Positions 8,318 to 14,296 of a stretch of 19,056 bases of DNA are shown here, piece by piece. Below the pieces are notes generated by a model. That model saw only the letters and a program-made list of their open reading frames with translations. It searched no databases and was not told where the DNA came from. The translations under genes and the position numbers were made by a program. This stretch comes from an archaeon (GTDB lineage: Archaea > Nanobdellota > Nanobdellia > Pacearchaeales > GW2011-AR1), in the NCBI GenBank assembly GCA_030638105.1, contig DAOWFF010000038.1, positions 1 to 19,056 of the forward strand. The letters are read 5' to 3'. Each line of letters starts with the position of its first letter. Positions within the stretch are counted from its first letter, which is position 1.

Positions 8318-8634
8318 CTGAATTTTTTGATTGTTTTTTGCCAATCTCTATTTATAATAATTATTGTTACTATAATAATCTTTCTGTTAATAACTAAAAT
8401 ATATTTATGACACAATTTTTCTGAGTAAGAAAAGTAACAAACATACTTTTCTTCATGGGGATTTACAGATTTTTGCCCCTCTGTATAAATTAATCTTTGT
8501 GGATTTAATACATTTTGTTTTACTTCACTTAATTCTACATTTCTAACTATTGCCTGCATTTTAGCATGGTCTGTTATGATAATATCTTTTTCGGAATAAT
8601 TTTTTAATTTTTCTTTTAATTCTTTTAAATCCAT
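8314..8634 (-). CDS. DUF4258-family protein, probable RelE-like toxin
   Basis: A 106-residue protein with DUF4258 features: an ITDHAKMQAIVRNVELSEVK segment near residue 20 (His23, Arg32) and a C-terminal beta-rich part with VCYFSYSEKLCHKYILVINR. DUF4258 is considered a relative of the RelE/ParE toxin fold, and pairs with DUF2283 are widespread. The gene is first in a two-gene minus-strand unit and its stop overlaps the DUF2283 start by 4 nt. It is divergent from nusA across a 70-bp gap that holds both promoters. Toxicity is inferred from family and context. Confidence 0.75.
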   Translation of the reverse strand: MDLKELKEKLKNYSEKDIIITDHAKMQAIVRNVELSEVKQNVLNPQRLIYTEGQKSVNPHEEKYVCYFSYSEKLCHKYILVINRKIIIVTIIIINRDWQKTIKKFR

Positions 8635-8674
8635 TTTATTTTTAAGGATTTTCTGTTTTTAATTTTAGGTAAAG

Positions 8675-8684
8675 TTTTATAAAA
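8675..8684 (+). promoter_or_regulatory. TATA box of nusA
   Basis: TTTTATAAAA is centred about 25 nt before the nusA ATG, so transcription should begin at or next to the start codon (leaderless). The preceding GGTAAAG could serve as the BRE. The segment GTAAAGTTTTATAAAA resembles the flank of the rpoA-tail copies (GTAAAGTTTAAAA at 7512). Confidence 0.7.
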
Positions 8685-8704
8685 CACTTCATCTAAAAAT
8701 TTAA

Positions 8705-9139
8705 ATGACAAAAGTTATTAATATGCAGGACTTGCGGTATCTGAATTTGTTTGAAAAAATAACAAGGATAAGCACGCGATTTTGTTTTAAGTATAATGAG
8801 GCGATAATATTTTGTGTTCCGAAAAGATTGGTTTCAAAAGGAGTTGGGGCTGGTGGCGAGAATATAAAACATCTTAGCAGAATTCTCAGGAGAAAAATAA
8901 AAATTATTCCAATCCCGCAGGGGATTCAGCACGCCAAGATTTTTATTTCGGCAATTGTCCGTCCTGTTACTTTTAAGGATTTAGAAATTACTGAAGATAC
9001 CATAAAGGGCACAAGTGAAATAATTCTTAATGCTGGAAGCCAAAACAAGGCGGCGTTGATTGGACGAAACAAAAGACGGTTTTTAGAAATGCAACAAATT
9101 GTCAGGGATTTTTTTGGAAAAGAATTTCGGATTGTTTGA
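8705..9139 (+). CDS. nusA: Archaeal NusA-type transcription factor (two KH domains)
   Basis: A 144-residue protein consisting only of the two KH RNA-binding domains, as in other archaeal NusA proteins; the N-terminal polymerase-binding and S1 domains of bacterial NusA are absent. KH1 carries VGAGGENIKHLSRILRRKI (about residues 47-65) and KH2 carries AALIGRNKRRFLEMQQIV (about 117-134). It probably binds RNA during elongation or termination. Location between rpoA and rpsL is the standard archaeal order (rpoA'', L30e, nusA, rpsL, rpsG), here with L30e missing and accessory genes in its place. It has its own leaderless promoter. Confidence 0.92.
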   Translation: MTKVINMQDLRYLNLFEKITRISTRFCFKYNEAIIFCVPKRLVSKGVGAGGENIKHLSRILRRKIKIIPIPQGIQHAKIFISAIVRPVTFKDLEITEDTIKGTSEIILNAGSQNKAALIGRNKRRFLEMQQIVRDFFGKEFRIV

Positions 9140-9206
9140 AGGAAATTTTAAATATATGAGATTTATGACAAGTAATTTTTTAAAGGTTTAAGATTTCTTT
9201 AGGTTT

Positions 9207-9503
9207 ATGGGAGTTCAAGAAGAAATAGAAAATTTGAGAGAAAGGTACCAAACAAGAATTAAACCTCTTATTGATAATGAAGAATATTTGAGAGCATCTT
9301 TTGAGTTAGGTAATTTTGTTATTGTTCTAGGTGAAAAAATAAAAGAAATATATTCTCAAGTTCATATGGGTAAGAGTTTTTTTGCTTCTGCACAAATGTT
9401 GGAAGAAGAATTGAGAAAAGGAAATAAAAAAGATATTGAATATTCTGTAAGAAGGTTTGAAGCTTATTCAACTCAAACCACATTACCTCTAAAGCGTCAG
9501 TAA
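9207..9503 (+). CDS. Small helical protein of unknown function
   Basis: I do not recognise this 98-residue protein. It is charged, almost entirely helical in composition and heptad-like in places (QEEIENLRERYQTRIKPLID, MLEEELRKGNKKDIEYSVRR), with no cysteines and no membrane segment. It starts with ATG at 9207, preceded by an AT-rich stretch with TTTAAAGGTTTAAG about 20 nt upstream that could act as a promoter. It separates nusA from rpsL, which are usually adjacent, so it looks like an insertion in the conserved cluster; no duplicated gene tail was found here. Codon pattern looks coding throughout. Confidence 0.65.
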   Translation: MGVQEEIENLRERYQTRIKPLIDNEEYLRASFELGNFVIVLGEKIKEIYSQVHMGKSFFASAQMLEEELRKGNKKDIEYSVRRFEAYSTQTTLPLKRQ

Positions 9504-9520
9504 ATCCTCTTGAACACAAC

Positions 9521-9528
9521 TTTTAAAA
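9521..9528 (+). promoter_or_regulatory. TATA box of the rpsL-rpsG operon
   Basis: TTTTAAAA is centred about 26 nt before the rpsL ATG, which fits leaderless transcription. No Shine-Dalgarno sequence precedes the start. Confidence 0.65.
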
Positions 9529-9550
9529 ACTAATTCTATCAACAATTATA

Positions 9551-9973
9551 ATGGGTTTAAAATCAGCAAAGAAATCAGTGAATAAAAGAAAAAAGTTTAG
9601 ATGGAAAGACAGGAAATATAAAGTGAAAACTCTGAATCTTTATGCTAAGTCAGACCCGCTTGAGGGGGCGAATCAAGCAAAGGGAATTGTTTTGCAGAAG
9701 GTTCAGAAAGAAGCAAAGCAGCCAAATTCTGCAATGAGAAAATGTTGCAAGGTTCAACTTAAAAAAAACGGGAAGCAGGTTACTGCATTTATTCCGGGGA
9801 ACCTCGCGCAAAAATTTATTGACGAGCACGACGAAATTATGATTGAAAGAATCGGCGGAAAACAGGGAAGAAGTAAAGGCGACATTCCTGGAGTTCGGTT
9901 CAAAGTTATCAAAGTAAATGATCAGCCATTACATAGATTGGTGAGTGGCAAGATAGAGAAGGGAAGGAGATAA
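9551..9973 (+). CDS. rpsL: Small-subunit ribosomal protein uS12
   Basis: A 140-residue uS12, the decoding-centre protein of the 30S subunit. The archaeal/eukaryotic form is clear: the [15 protein letters not shown] segment (residues 56-70) and the [10 protein letters not shown] loop (110-119) that approach the A-site codon are both intact. Length is normal for archaea. The stop codon is followed by a single A and then the ATG of a small inserted gene, instead of rpsG directly. The N-terminus MGLKSAKK matches the expected start and a TATA box at 25 nt supports it. Confidence 0.97.
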   Translation: MGLKSAKKSVNKRKKFRWKDRKYKVKTLNLYAKSDPLEGANQAKGIVLQKVQKEAKQPNSAMRKCCKVQLKKNGKQVTAFIPGNLAQKFIDEHDEIMIERIGGKQGRSKGDIPGVRFKVIKVNDQPLHRLVSGKIEKGRR

Positions 9974-9974
9974 A

Positions 9975-10208
9975 ATGGATTATCCATTGATGTCTCTTGG
10001 GGCAATAGCGGTTGTAGGTGGAGCAATAGATATTTATCTTGGAAGAAGAAATAGAAAAGTAATGCGAGATTTTTATAATAGAACTGGTAGGGATTTAATT
10101 TCCAGAACAAAAGAAGTGACTAAAAGATTTGATGAAGAGATTTCAAGAATATTAAGAAACCCAAAATTAAAAAGCAAATTTGAAACAATATTGGGAGAAA
10201 CAAATTAA
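9975..10208 (+). CDS. Small membrane-anchored protein between rpsL and rpsG, function unknown
   Basis: A 77-residue protein I do not recognise. Residues about 4-22 (PLMSLGAIAVVGGAIDIYLG) form one likely transmembrane anchor, followed by a basic patch (GRRNRKVMRDFYNR) and a charged helical tail, so the bulk should lie in the cytoplasm. It fits exactly between rpsL and rpsG with TAA-A-ATG at both junctions, so it is probably translated with the ribosomal proteins. rpsL and rpsG are normally adjacent, so this is an insertion in the operon. The regular operon spacing argues for a real gene. Confidence 0.65.
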   Translation: MDYPLMSLGAIAVVGGAIDIYLGRRNRKVMRDFYNRTGRDLISRTKEVTKRFDEEISRILRNPKLKSKFETILGETN

Positions 10209-10209
10209 A

Positions 10210-10824
10210 ATGACAGAACAAACACAACTTCCGAAATTTAAAATATTTGATTTGTATGATATCAGTGAAATAAAAGTTGAAGACCCTGGCTTGAAGCAAG
10301 TTATAAATCTTGAGCCGAAATTAATTTTGAAAACGCACGGAAGAAATGTTCAAAGATTTGGACAGACAAAAGTGAATGTTGTTGAGCGACTGATGAATAA
10401 GTTAAGTGTTGCCGGGCACCGAGGGAAAAAGCACAAATTTGAGATAGGGCATACAACTGGAAAATATTCAAAGAATATGAAAATAGTTTTGGATGCTTTT
10501 AAGTTAATAGAGCAAAGGACTAAAAAAAATCCAGTTGAGGTTTTTGTTAAGGCGATTGAGAATTCGGCACCTCGGGACGAGATTACTGTTATTGAGTATG
10601 GGGGAGCAAGATATCCTCAGGCAGTTGATGTTTCGCCGTTGAGAAGAATTAGTTTGGTTTTAAGATGGATTTGTCATGGAGCGTCAGACAAGGCATTTAA
10701 TAAAAAGAAAACTATTGTTCAGGGATTAGCAGACGAAATTGTTTTGGCATTTGAAAAAAACGGCGAGAGTTTTGCAATGAGGAAAAAAAACGAGGCAGAA
10801 AAACAGGCAGATAGTGCACGATAA
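10210..10824 (+). CDS. rpsG: Small-subunit ribosomal protein uS7
   Basis: A 204-residue uS7, which organises the 3' major domain of 16S rRNA near the E site. Diagnostic stretches are VERLMNKLSVAGHRGKKHKF, NPVEVFVKAIENSAPRDEI, GGARYPQAVDVSPLRRI and the C-terminal ADSAR, matching the conserved SAR/SNR terminus of archaeal and eukaryotic proteins. I start it at the ATG at 10210, one base after the preceding stop, rather than the in-frame TTG at 10180 inside the previous gene. The last 16 nt of the gene recur at the end of the radical SAM gene downstream. EF-2, often next in this cluster, is not here. Confidence 0.96.
   Translation: MTEQTQLPKFKIFDLYDISEIKVEDPGLKQVINLEPKLILKTHGRNVQRFGQTKVNVVERLMNKLSVAGHRGKKHKFEIGHTTGKYSKNMKIVLDAFKLIEQRTKKNPVEVFVKAIENSAPRDEITVIEYGGARYPQAVDVSPLRRISLVLRWICHGASDKAFNKKKTIVQGLADEIVLAFEKNGESFAMRKKNEAEKQADSAR
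10809..10824 (+). repeat. 3' end of rpsG, copy 1 of a 16-nt direct repeat
   Basis: AGATAGTGCACGATAA, the last codons and stop of rpsG, is identical to 12642-12657. The core ATnGTGCACnAT is nearly palindromic. Weak similarity (GAAAAA run) extends about 12 nt upstream. Confidence 0.85.
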
Positions 10825-10899
10825 TTCTGATTTTTATTTAAACCAAAAAGTTTTTCAACTTCTAAACCTTCTTGGATTTACAATGGATAGAAATATAAA

Positions 10900-12657
10900 A
10901 TGGAAAAACAATTAAAAGTAGTTTTAGTAAGATCTCCTCAGCCGTATTTGATCACAGAAAAAGGCGAGTTGTTTTCACCAAATCGATTATTAGCCCCAGA
11001 ACCAACTCTCCCATTACTCCAAGGTATTCTTCAAAATGCAGGTGCAGAAAATGGATTAAAGATAAAAATTACTCAATTGGACTTAAGGGATTCTAAAAAT
11101 GGGAAGATTGTCCATAATCATTATGGAGATGTGGAAATTCCTTATATAAAAAATAAATTAAAAAAAATTTGTAGCGGTGTTCTTATAGAAGATTGTATGG
11201 ATTTAATTGAAGAAGCAGATATAATTGGTTTTACTAATAATTTTACTATGAGCAGGAATGTTGTTAGAACAAATATCAAAAAAGTTAGAGATAAATTTCC
11301 CGATAAAGAAATTTGGTTGGGTGGGAGAGATGTTTTTCCAGAAAAAATTGCAGAACTTTATGCTGAATCAACTGATAAGAAAAATCTTGTGATTTTTGAT
11401 GGACATGTATTCAGTTCTTTACCAGAGTACATCAAATATAAAGTAAGTAAATCTGGAGATTTACATGGAATTACAATCTTTGATTCAAATGGAAAGAAAA
11501 CAAAGTATGATACTATTCCTTTAACTAAACTTATAAGTAAAGAAGGATTATCTGTACCGCTTCCAATATTCCCAGACCCTAATGTGTTGGACAGATTCAA
11601 TTATTCTGGAGAAGGACCAATAGAAGAAGGTCATGGGAGATTTGCCCACATGACTATTGGAATAGGTTGTCCACATAAATGTGGTTATTGTACAACTGGT
11701 TGGAGAGAAAGATATTTAGTAGAGAGAAGTATTGATTCAGTAAAAGACGAATTAGATCTCTATAAATCTTTAGGAGTGAAAACTCTCGCCATAATGGATG
11801 ATAATTTATTAAGCTTAGGAGCAGACAAAGTAAACGAAATCATGGATTTAATAAATTCGTATGGATTTAATATAGAGTATGGAAATGGACTTGAACTTGG
11901 GTTATTGCATAAAAATTGGGAGGAAATACACGAATCTGTTCTGAAAAATTGCACCGTGCTTTATGCACCTCTTGAAGATTTAACTCAAGATGTGTCATAT
12001 CGTAAATTAGAATCAATAAGTGAGCAACTTAAATTAATGAAATTAATTGTGGACTATTTTGATGGAAAAGCAAAGCACGGAATAAGATATATTACTATGG
12101 GGGTCATTCTCGGAGTTCCCGGACACACATACAACGGACTATATGAAAACCTCCCTAAAAATGCTGAAAATTTTTTAGAATTATTTGTCGGGAAAAATAT
12201 TGGAGTCGCAATCACTGCTTTTAACTATATGCCTTTAGCAGGAACATCATTTGGAGACCAAGCAATAGGAAGTGAAAGAATGGTAACAGATGTTGTTAGA
12301 GAACATCCAGAGGTCGTTAATTTTGAACTCACAACATATGCTCCAGAAGGTTTGACTCACAACGAAGTATTTGGTGCTTACAAAAAAGTTATTAATCTTA
12401 ATCCTGCAGGTAGGGTAAACCCAAAAGGGAAACTTTTAGGTATCAATTATGAAGATTTAAAAAAATTTGGTGAACGAGCATTACCTGAAAATCAAAGAGA
12501 TAAACTTCCATCTTACTGGAGAGAATTAGGTAAAGAATTTACTGGTGGAAGAGTTGCTGGAGCAGGTTTACATTATAAAGCTCTGATGACTCCAGAAATT
12601 GCAGAAGAGAATAGGATAAATCTTTCAAAGAAAAAATGCATAGATAGTGCACGATAA
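10900..12657 (+). CDS. Radical SAM protein with cobalamin-binding-type N-terminal domain
   Basis: A 585-residue enzyme. The core radical SAM motif is GCPHKCGYC, with Cys257, Cys261 and Cys264 (CX3CX2C) to hold the 4Fe-4S cluster that cleaves S-adenosylmethionine. Residues about 5-190 resemble a B12-binding Rossmann domain (KVVLVRSPQP start, LAPEPTLPLLQGILQNAG, ADIIGFTNNF, KEIWLGGRDVF), the architecture of cobalamin-dependent radical SAM methylases and related enzymes; the His of a classical DXHXXG motif is not evident. The substrate is unknown and the C-terminal 150 residues match nothing I recognise. No partner biosynthetic gene lies nearby. The last residues IDSAR are encoded by a copy of the rpsG 3' end, so the native C-terminus may have been different. 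Confidence 0.85.
   Translation: MEKQLKVVLVRSPQPYLITEKGELFSPNRLLAPEPTLPLLQGILQNAGAENGLKIKITQLDLRDSKNGKIVHNHYGDVEIPYIKNKLKKICSGVLIEDCMDLIEEADIIGFTNNFTMSRNVVRTNIKKVRDKFPDKEIWLGGRDVFPEKIAELYAESTDKKNLVIFDGHVFSSLPEYIKYKVSKSGDLHGITIFDSNGKKTKYDTIPLTKLISKEGLSVPLPIFPDPNVLDRFNYSGEGPIEEGHGRFAHMTIGIGCPHKCGYCTTGWRERYLVERSIDSVKDELDLYKSLGVKTLAIMDDNLLSLGADKVNEIMDLINSYGFNIEYGNGLELGLLHKNWEEIHESVLKNCTVLYAPLEDLTQDVSYRKLESISEQLKLMKLIVDYFDGKAKHGIRYITMGVILGVPGHTYNGLYENLPKNAENFLELFVGKNIGVAITAFNYMPLAGTSFGDQAIGSERMVTDVVREHPEVVNFELTTYAPEGLTHNEVFGAYKKVINLNPAGRVNPKGKLLGINYEDLKKFGERALPENQRDKLPSYWRELGKEFTGGRVAGAGLHYKALMTPEIAEENRINLSKKKCIDSAR
12642..12657 (+). repeat. Copy 2 of the rpsG 3' end, forming the end of the radical SAM gene
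   Basis: Identical over 16 nt to 10809-10824 and in the same reading frame, giving DSAR and the TAA stop. The sequence after TAA differs, and the TATA element of the RelB-like gene begins two bases further on. Confidence 0.85.
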
Positions 12658-12658
12658 A

Positions 12659-12666
12659 TTTAAATA
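12659..12666 (+). promoter_or_regulatory. TATA box of the RelB/RelE-like operon
   Basis: TTTAAATA is centred about 26 nt before the ATG at 12688, consistent with a leaderless message. Confidence 0.6.
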
Positions 12667-12687
12667 GATTAAATAATTCTTTTTTAT

Positions 12688-12864
12688 ATGGAAACCATAA
12701 ATGTTAACAAACAAGCAATAGTTGATTTAGTAAGATTAAAAGAAGAGTTCGAATTGATAGTTGAATCATTAGAAATCATGAGTAATCCTGAAGTCATGGA
12801 ATCTTTAGAAAAATCTGAAGAGCAAATTAAAAATAGAGAATTTGCAAATTTTAATGAATTATAA
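12688..12864 (+). CDS. Small RelB-like antitoxin candidate
   Basis: A 58-residue acidic helical protein beginning METINVNKQAIVDLVRLKEE and ending NFNEL. Size, acidity and position directly before a RelE-type toxin fit a RelB-type antitoxin: the N-terminal part would bind DNA or dimerise and the C-terminal helix, with SLEKSEEQIKNREFANF, would wrap the toxin; similar SxEDIxxGR-like tails are common in such antitoxins. The stop overlaps the toxin start by 11 nt, which couples translation. It has a TATA box at the leaderless distance. The assignment rests mainly on context. Confidence 0.7.
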   Translation: METINVNKQAIVDLVRLKEEFELIVESLEIMSNPEVMESLEKSEEQIKNREFANFNEL

Positions 12865-13102
12865 AATTCTTCCAACAAAAGAGTTTGAAAAAGATTTTAA
12901 AAAACTTGATTCTGAATTTCAATCAAGAATAAAAAATAAAATTAAAAAAGTTGCTGAAAATCCAGAAAGATACAAACATCTTCGACTTGATTTAAAGAAA
13001 TTTTGCAGATTAAGAATAGGTAATTTAAGAATTATTTTTCGTTATGATTCTGAAAAACAAGAACTTTATTTAGAAAAAATTGTTTTTGGGCATAAGTACT
13101 AA
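12854..13102 (+). CDS. RelE/ParE-superfamily toxin
   Basis: An 82-residue RelE-type protein: MNYKILPTKEFEKDFKKLD at the start, a central basic segment, RLRIGNLRIIFRYD for the beta sheet, and a C-terminal FGHKY resembling the conserved end of archaeal RelE/YoeB-like toxins, where basic residues and a terminal Tyr contribute to ribosome-dependent mRNA cleavage. I choose the ATG at 12854, which lies inside the last codons of the antitoxin gene; an in-frame TTG at 12842 is possible but unnecessary. It ends 40 nt before the convergent scpA gene. Confidence 0.85.
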   Translation: MNYKILPTKEFEKDFKKLDSEFQSRIKNKIKKVAENPERYKHLRLDLKKFCRLRIGNLRIIFRYDSEKQELYLEKIVFGHKY

Positions 13103-13141
13103 ACTTCTTGAGATAAATTTTTAATTAATTTAACAACTTAC

Positions 13142-14005
13142 TCACTTCAATTCCTCAATCTCTTTTTTGAGTTCTTCTTTCAAATCAGCAAAAGGGTCTG
13201 GGTTGTGTTTTAAATAAGTTTTTTTTAGCCAGATGTGAATGTTTCCGAAATGTTCTTTTTGTTCAAGCCAGATTTTTTTCTGGTCTTCTAAACATAACAA
13301 AGGCAAGAAAGATGTGGCTTTTTCTTTTTTGTCTTCTTTAAAAAATTCTTCAAAAGAAATTTTCTTTTTTTCTTTGTCTTCTCCAAGATGGCTGAATATT
13401 TTTTCATACATTTGTTTTATTTTATCCTTAATGCTGAATTTTTTTTTGGGCATTGAATAGGAAGTTTCTCTTAGGACATTTTTGTGAATGATTTCTTTTT
13501 TTATTCGCCTGTTTTCAGTGTTGATTGCTCTGTTAAGGGACTCAATTAATTCTTTTAGCGTAACTTTTTTGAATCTTGGCAACGGGGTTCTTAGAGTTAA
13601 TTCAGGAACTTCTTCTTCAAGTTCAATTTTTTCTAAAACATATTTTTCTTTTTCTTTTTTTCCGAAAAGAATTTCGTCTATACTTTTAATGTATTTGTTT
13701 AGCAAAATTTCTGATTTAATTCTTAAGAGAAGTGAGGCAGCCAAAAGAACTTTGCTTGAGACAAAGAAATCGGTTTCTTCAAGTTCTTTTATTTTTTCAA
13801 GATATTTCTCAGTTAAAATAATTACATTAACATCCCAAGGGTCTAATTGTTCAGTATTAATCAGGTCGTAAATAATTTCCTGCCAGCCGATTTCCCGGTT
13901 AAACAGCAAGTCATGAATTTGTTCTTGTTTTACCGAGGAGGTTTGCTCAGACGAATTATTGATTTCATAATCTTTTTTTTGTTTTTCACCATCTTCTTTT
14001 TTCAT
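13142..14005 (-). CDS. scpA: Segregation and condensation protein A (kleisin)
   Basis: A 287-residue ScpA, the kleisin that links the two SMC heads in the prokaryotic condensin complex. The N-terminal SMC-neck-binding region is clear: LDPWDVNVIILTEKYLEKI (residues 54-72) followed by the helix VSSKVLLAASLLLRIKSEILL (82-102). The middle is charged and low complexity, as usual. The C-terminal winged-helix half (SFEEFFKE, ATSFLPLLCLEDQKKIWLEQ, then FGNIHIWL) is present. The charged first 28 residues may be a lineage-specific extension or a later start may be used, but a TATA box lies 25 nt from this ATG. No smc or scpB is in the window. Confidence 0.9.
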   Translation of the reverse strand: MKKEDGEKQKKDYEINNSSEQTSSVKQEQIHDLLFNREIGWQEIIYDLINTEQLDPWDVNVIILTEKYLEKIKELEETDFFVSSKVLLAASLLLRIKSEILLNKYIKSIDEILFGKKEKEKYVLEKIELEEEVPELTLRTPLPRFKKVTLKELIESLNRAINTENRRIKKEIIHKNVLRETSYSMPKKKFSIKDKIKQMYEKIFSHLGEDKEKKKISFEEFFKEDKKEKATSFLPLLCLEDQKKIWLEQKEHFGNIHIWLKKTYLKHNPDPFADLKEELKKEIEELK

Positions 14006-14025
14006 AAATTAAATAATCAAAATGG

Positions 14026-14033
14026 TTTTATAA
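14026..14033 (-). promoter_or_regulatory. TATA box of scpA
   Basis: On the minus strand TTATAAAA is centred 25 nt before the scpA ATG, indicating a leaderless message. Confidence 0.65.
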
Positions 14034-14057
14034 TTCTTTAGAAACAATTTTAATTAA

Positions 14058-14096
14058 GTAGTGCCTAACTTTCTTGTAAATGTAGTGCCTAAGTTT
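14058..14096. repeat. Tandem pair of a 15-nt motif, 24-nt period
   Basis: GTAGTGCCTAACTTT (14058-14072) and GTAGTGCCTAAGTTT (14082-14096) differ at one base. The pair lies just upstream of the scpA TATA box, so it could be a regulatory binding site; it could also be a relic of a transposon end. Nothing else is evident between about 14100 and 14160. Confidence 0.6.
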
Positions 14097-14164
14097 TTGA
14101 GAAATTCTTTCTAATTACTACTATAACCTAATTACCCTCCGTCATTATTTAAGAGTAACATAAC

Positions 14165-14179
14165 CGAAAGGTTTATATA
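14165..14179 (+). promoter_or_regulatory. Strong archaeal promoter (BRE plus TATA) for a candidate RNA gene
   Basis: CGAAAG followed by GTTTATATA is an excellent BRE/TATA combination, better than that of most protein genes in the window. Transcription would begin about 14200-14203. No protein gene follows on the plus strand; the next gene is on the minus strand. Confidence 0.65.
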
Positions 14180-14200
14180 TTCCAGTGTGTTCTATTTCTT

Positions 14201-14274
14201 ATCACCTCTTTTACCCAGGAGATGCTTCAGGTCATACTAATTTACGGCTTGGAGAATCTCCGAGGGTTTTTATT
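14201..14274 (+). ncRNA. Candidate structured small RNA
   Basis: About 75 nt between a strong promoter and a T-run. The 3' part forms the hairpin CTTGGAGAATCTCCGAG (14248-14264, seven pairs, loop AAT) followed by GG and five T, like an intrinsic terminator. An alternative fold pairs GGAGAT (14218-14223) with ATCTCC (14256-14261) and ACCC (14213-14216) with GGGT (14264-14267), and excludes the first. I could not match it to SRP RNA, RNase P RNA, 5S rRNA, a tRNA or a box C/D RNA. A 21-codon reading frame (ATG at 14222) also lies inside, with AGGAG immediately before it. Confidence 0.45.
14248..14274 (+). terminator. Hairpin followed by T-run
   Basis: A seven-pair stem (14248-14254 with 14258-14264) followed within two bases by TTTTTATT. 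It would end the candidate small RNA transcript. Intrinsic termination in archaea depends mainly on the T-run, which is present. Confidence 0.45.
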
Positions 14275-14296
14275 ATTTGAACAATAAAAATTAAAT

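Larger units (their letters stand above)
10825..12657 (+). mobile_element. Putative inserted cassette with a radical SAM gene, bounded by rpsG-tail repeats
   Basis: An 1833-bp segment between the rpsG stop and the second copy of the rpsG tail. It contains only the radical SAM gene, whose own last codons and stop are supplied by the repeat. DSAR is a conserved uS7 terminus, so the donor was rpsG and the downstream copy is derived. No recombinase gene is present in the segment. The insertion reading is inference from this arrangement and from the parallel case at rpoA. Confidence 0.45.

Noticed and set aside
9140..9550. Gene-tail duplication around the gene between nusA and rpsL
   Set aside because: The nusA end and the sequence before rpsL share only a loose TTGAA-A-TTTT pattern, no better than chance in AT-rich DNA.
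10180..10209. TTG start giving a longer uS7
   Set aside because: It would overlap the preceding gene by 29 nt and add a non-conserved MKQYWEKQIK; the ATG at 10210 follows the previous stop by one base.
12842..12853. TTG start giving a longer RelE-type toxin
   Set aside because: The ATG at 12854 gives the expected family N-terminus and an 11-nt overlap with the antitoxin.
13488..13871. Plus-strand open frames across scpA
   Set aside because: They encode Phe/Ser-rich low-complexity peptides opposite a well-supported ScpA with conserved motifs.
14058..14096. CRISPR array
   Set aside because: Only two copies of a 15-nt motif with a 9-nt gap; no further repeats or cas genes.
14201..14215. Fragment of the 16S rRNA 3' end
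   Set aside because: The match to ATCACCTC is only eight bases and no other rRNA sequence is nearby.
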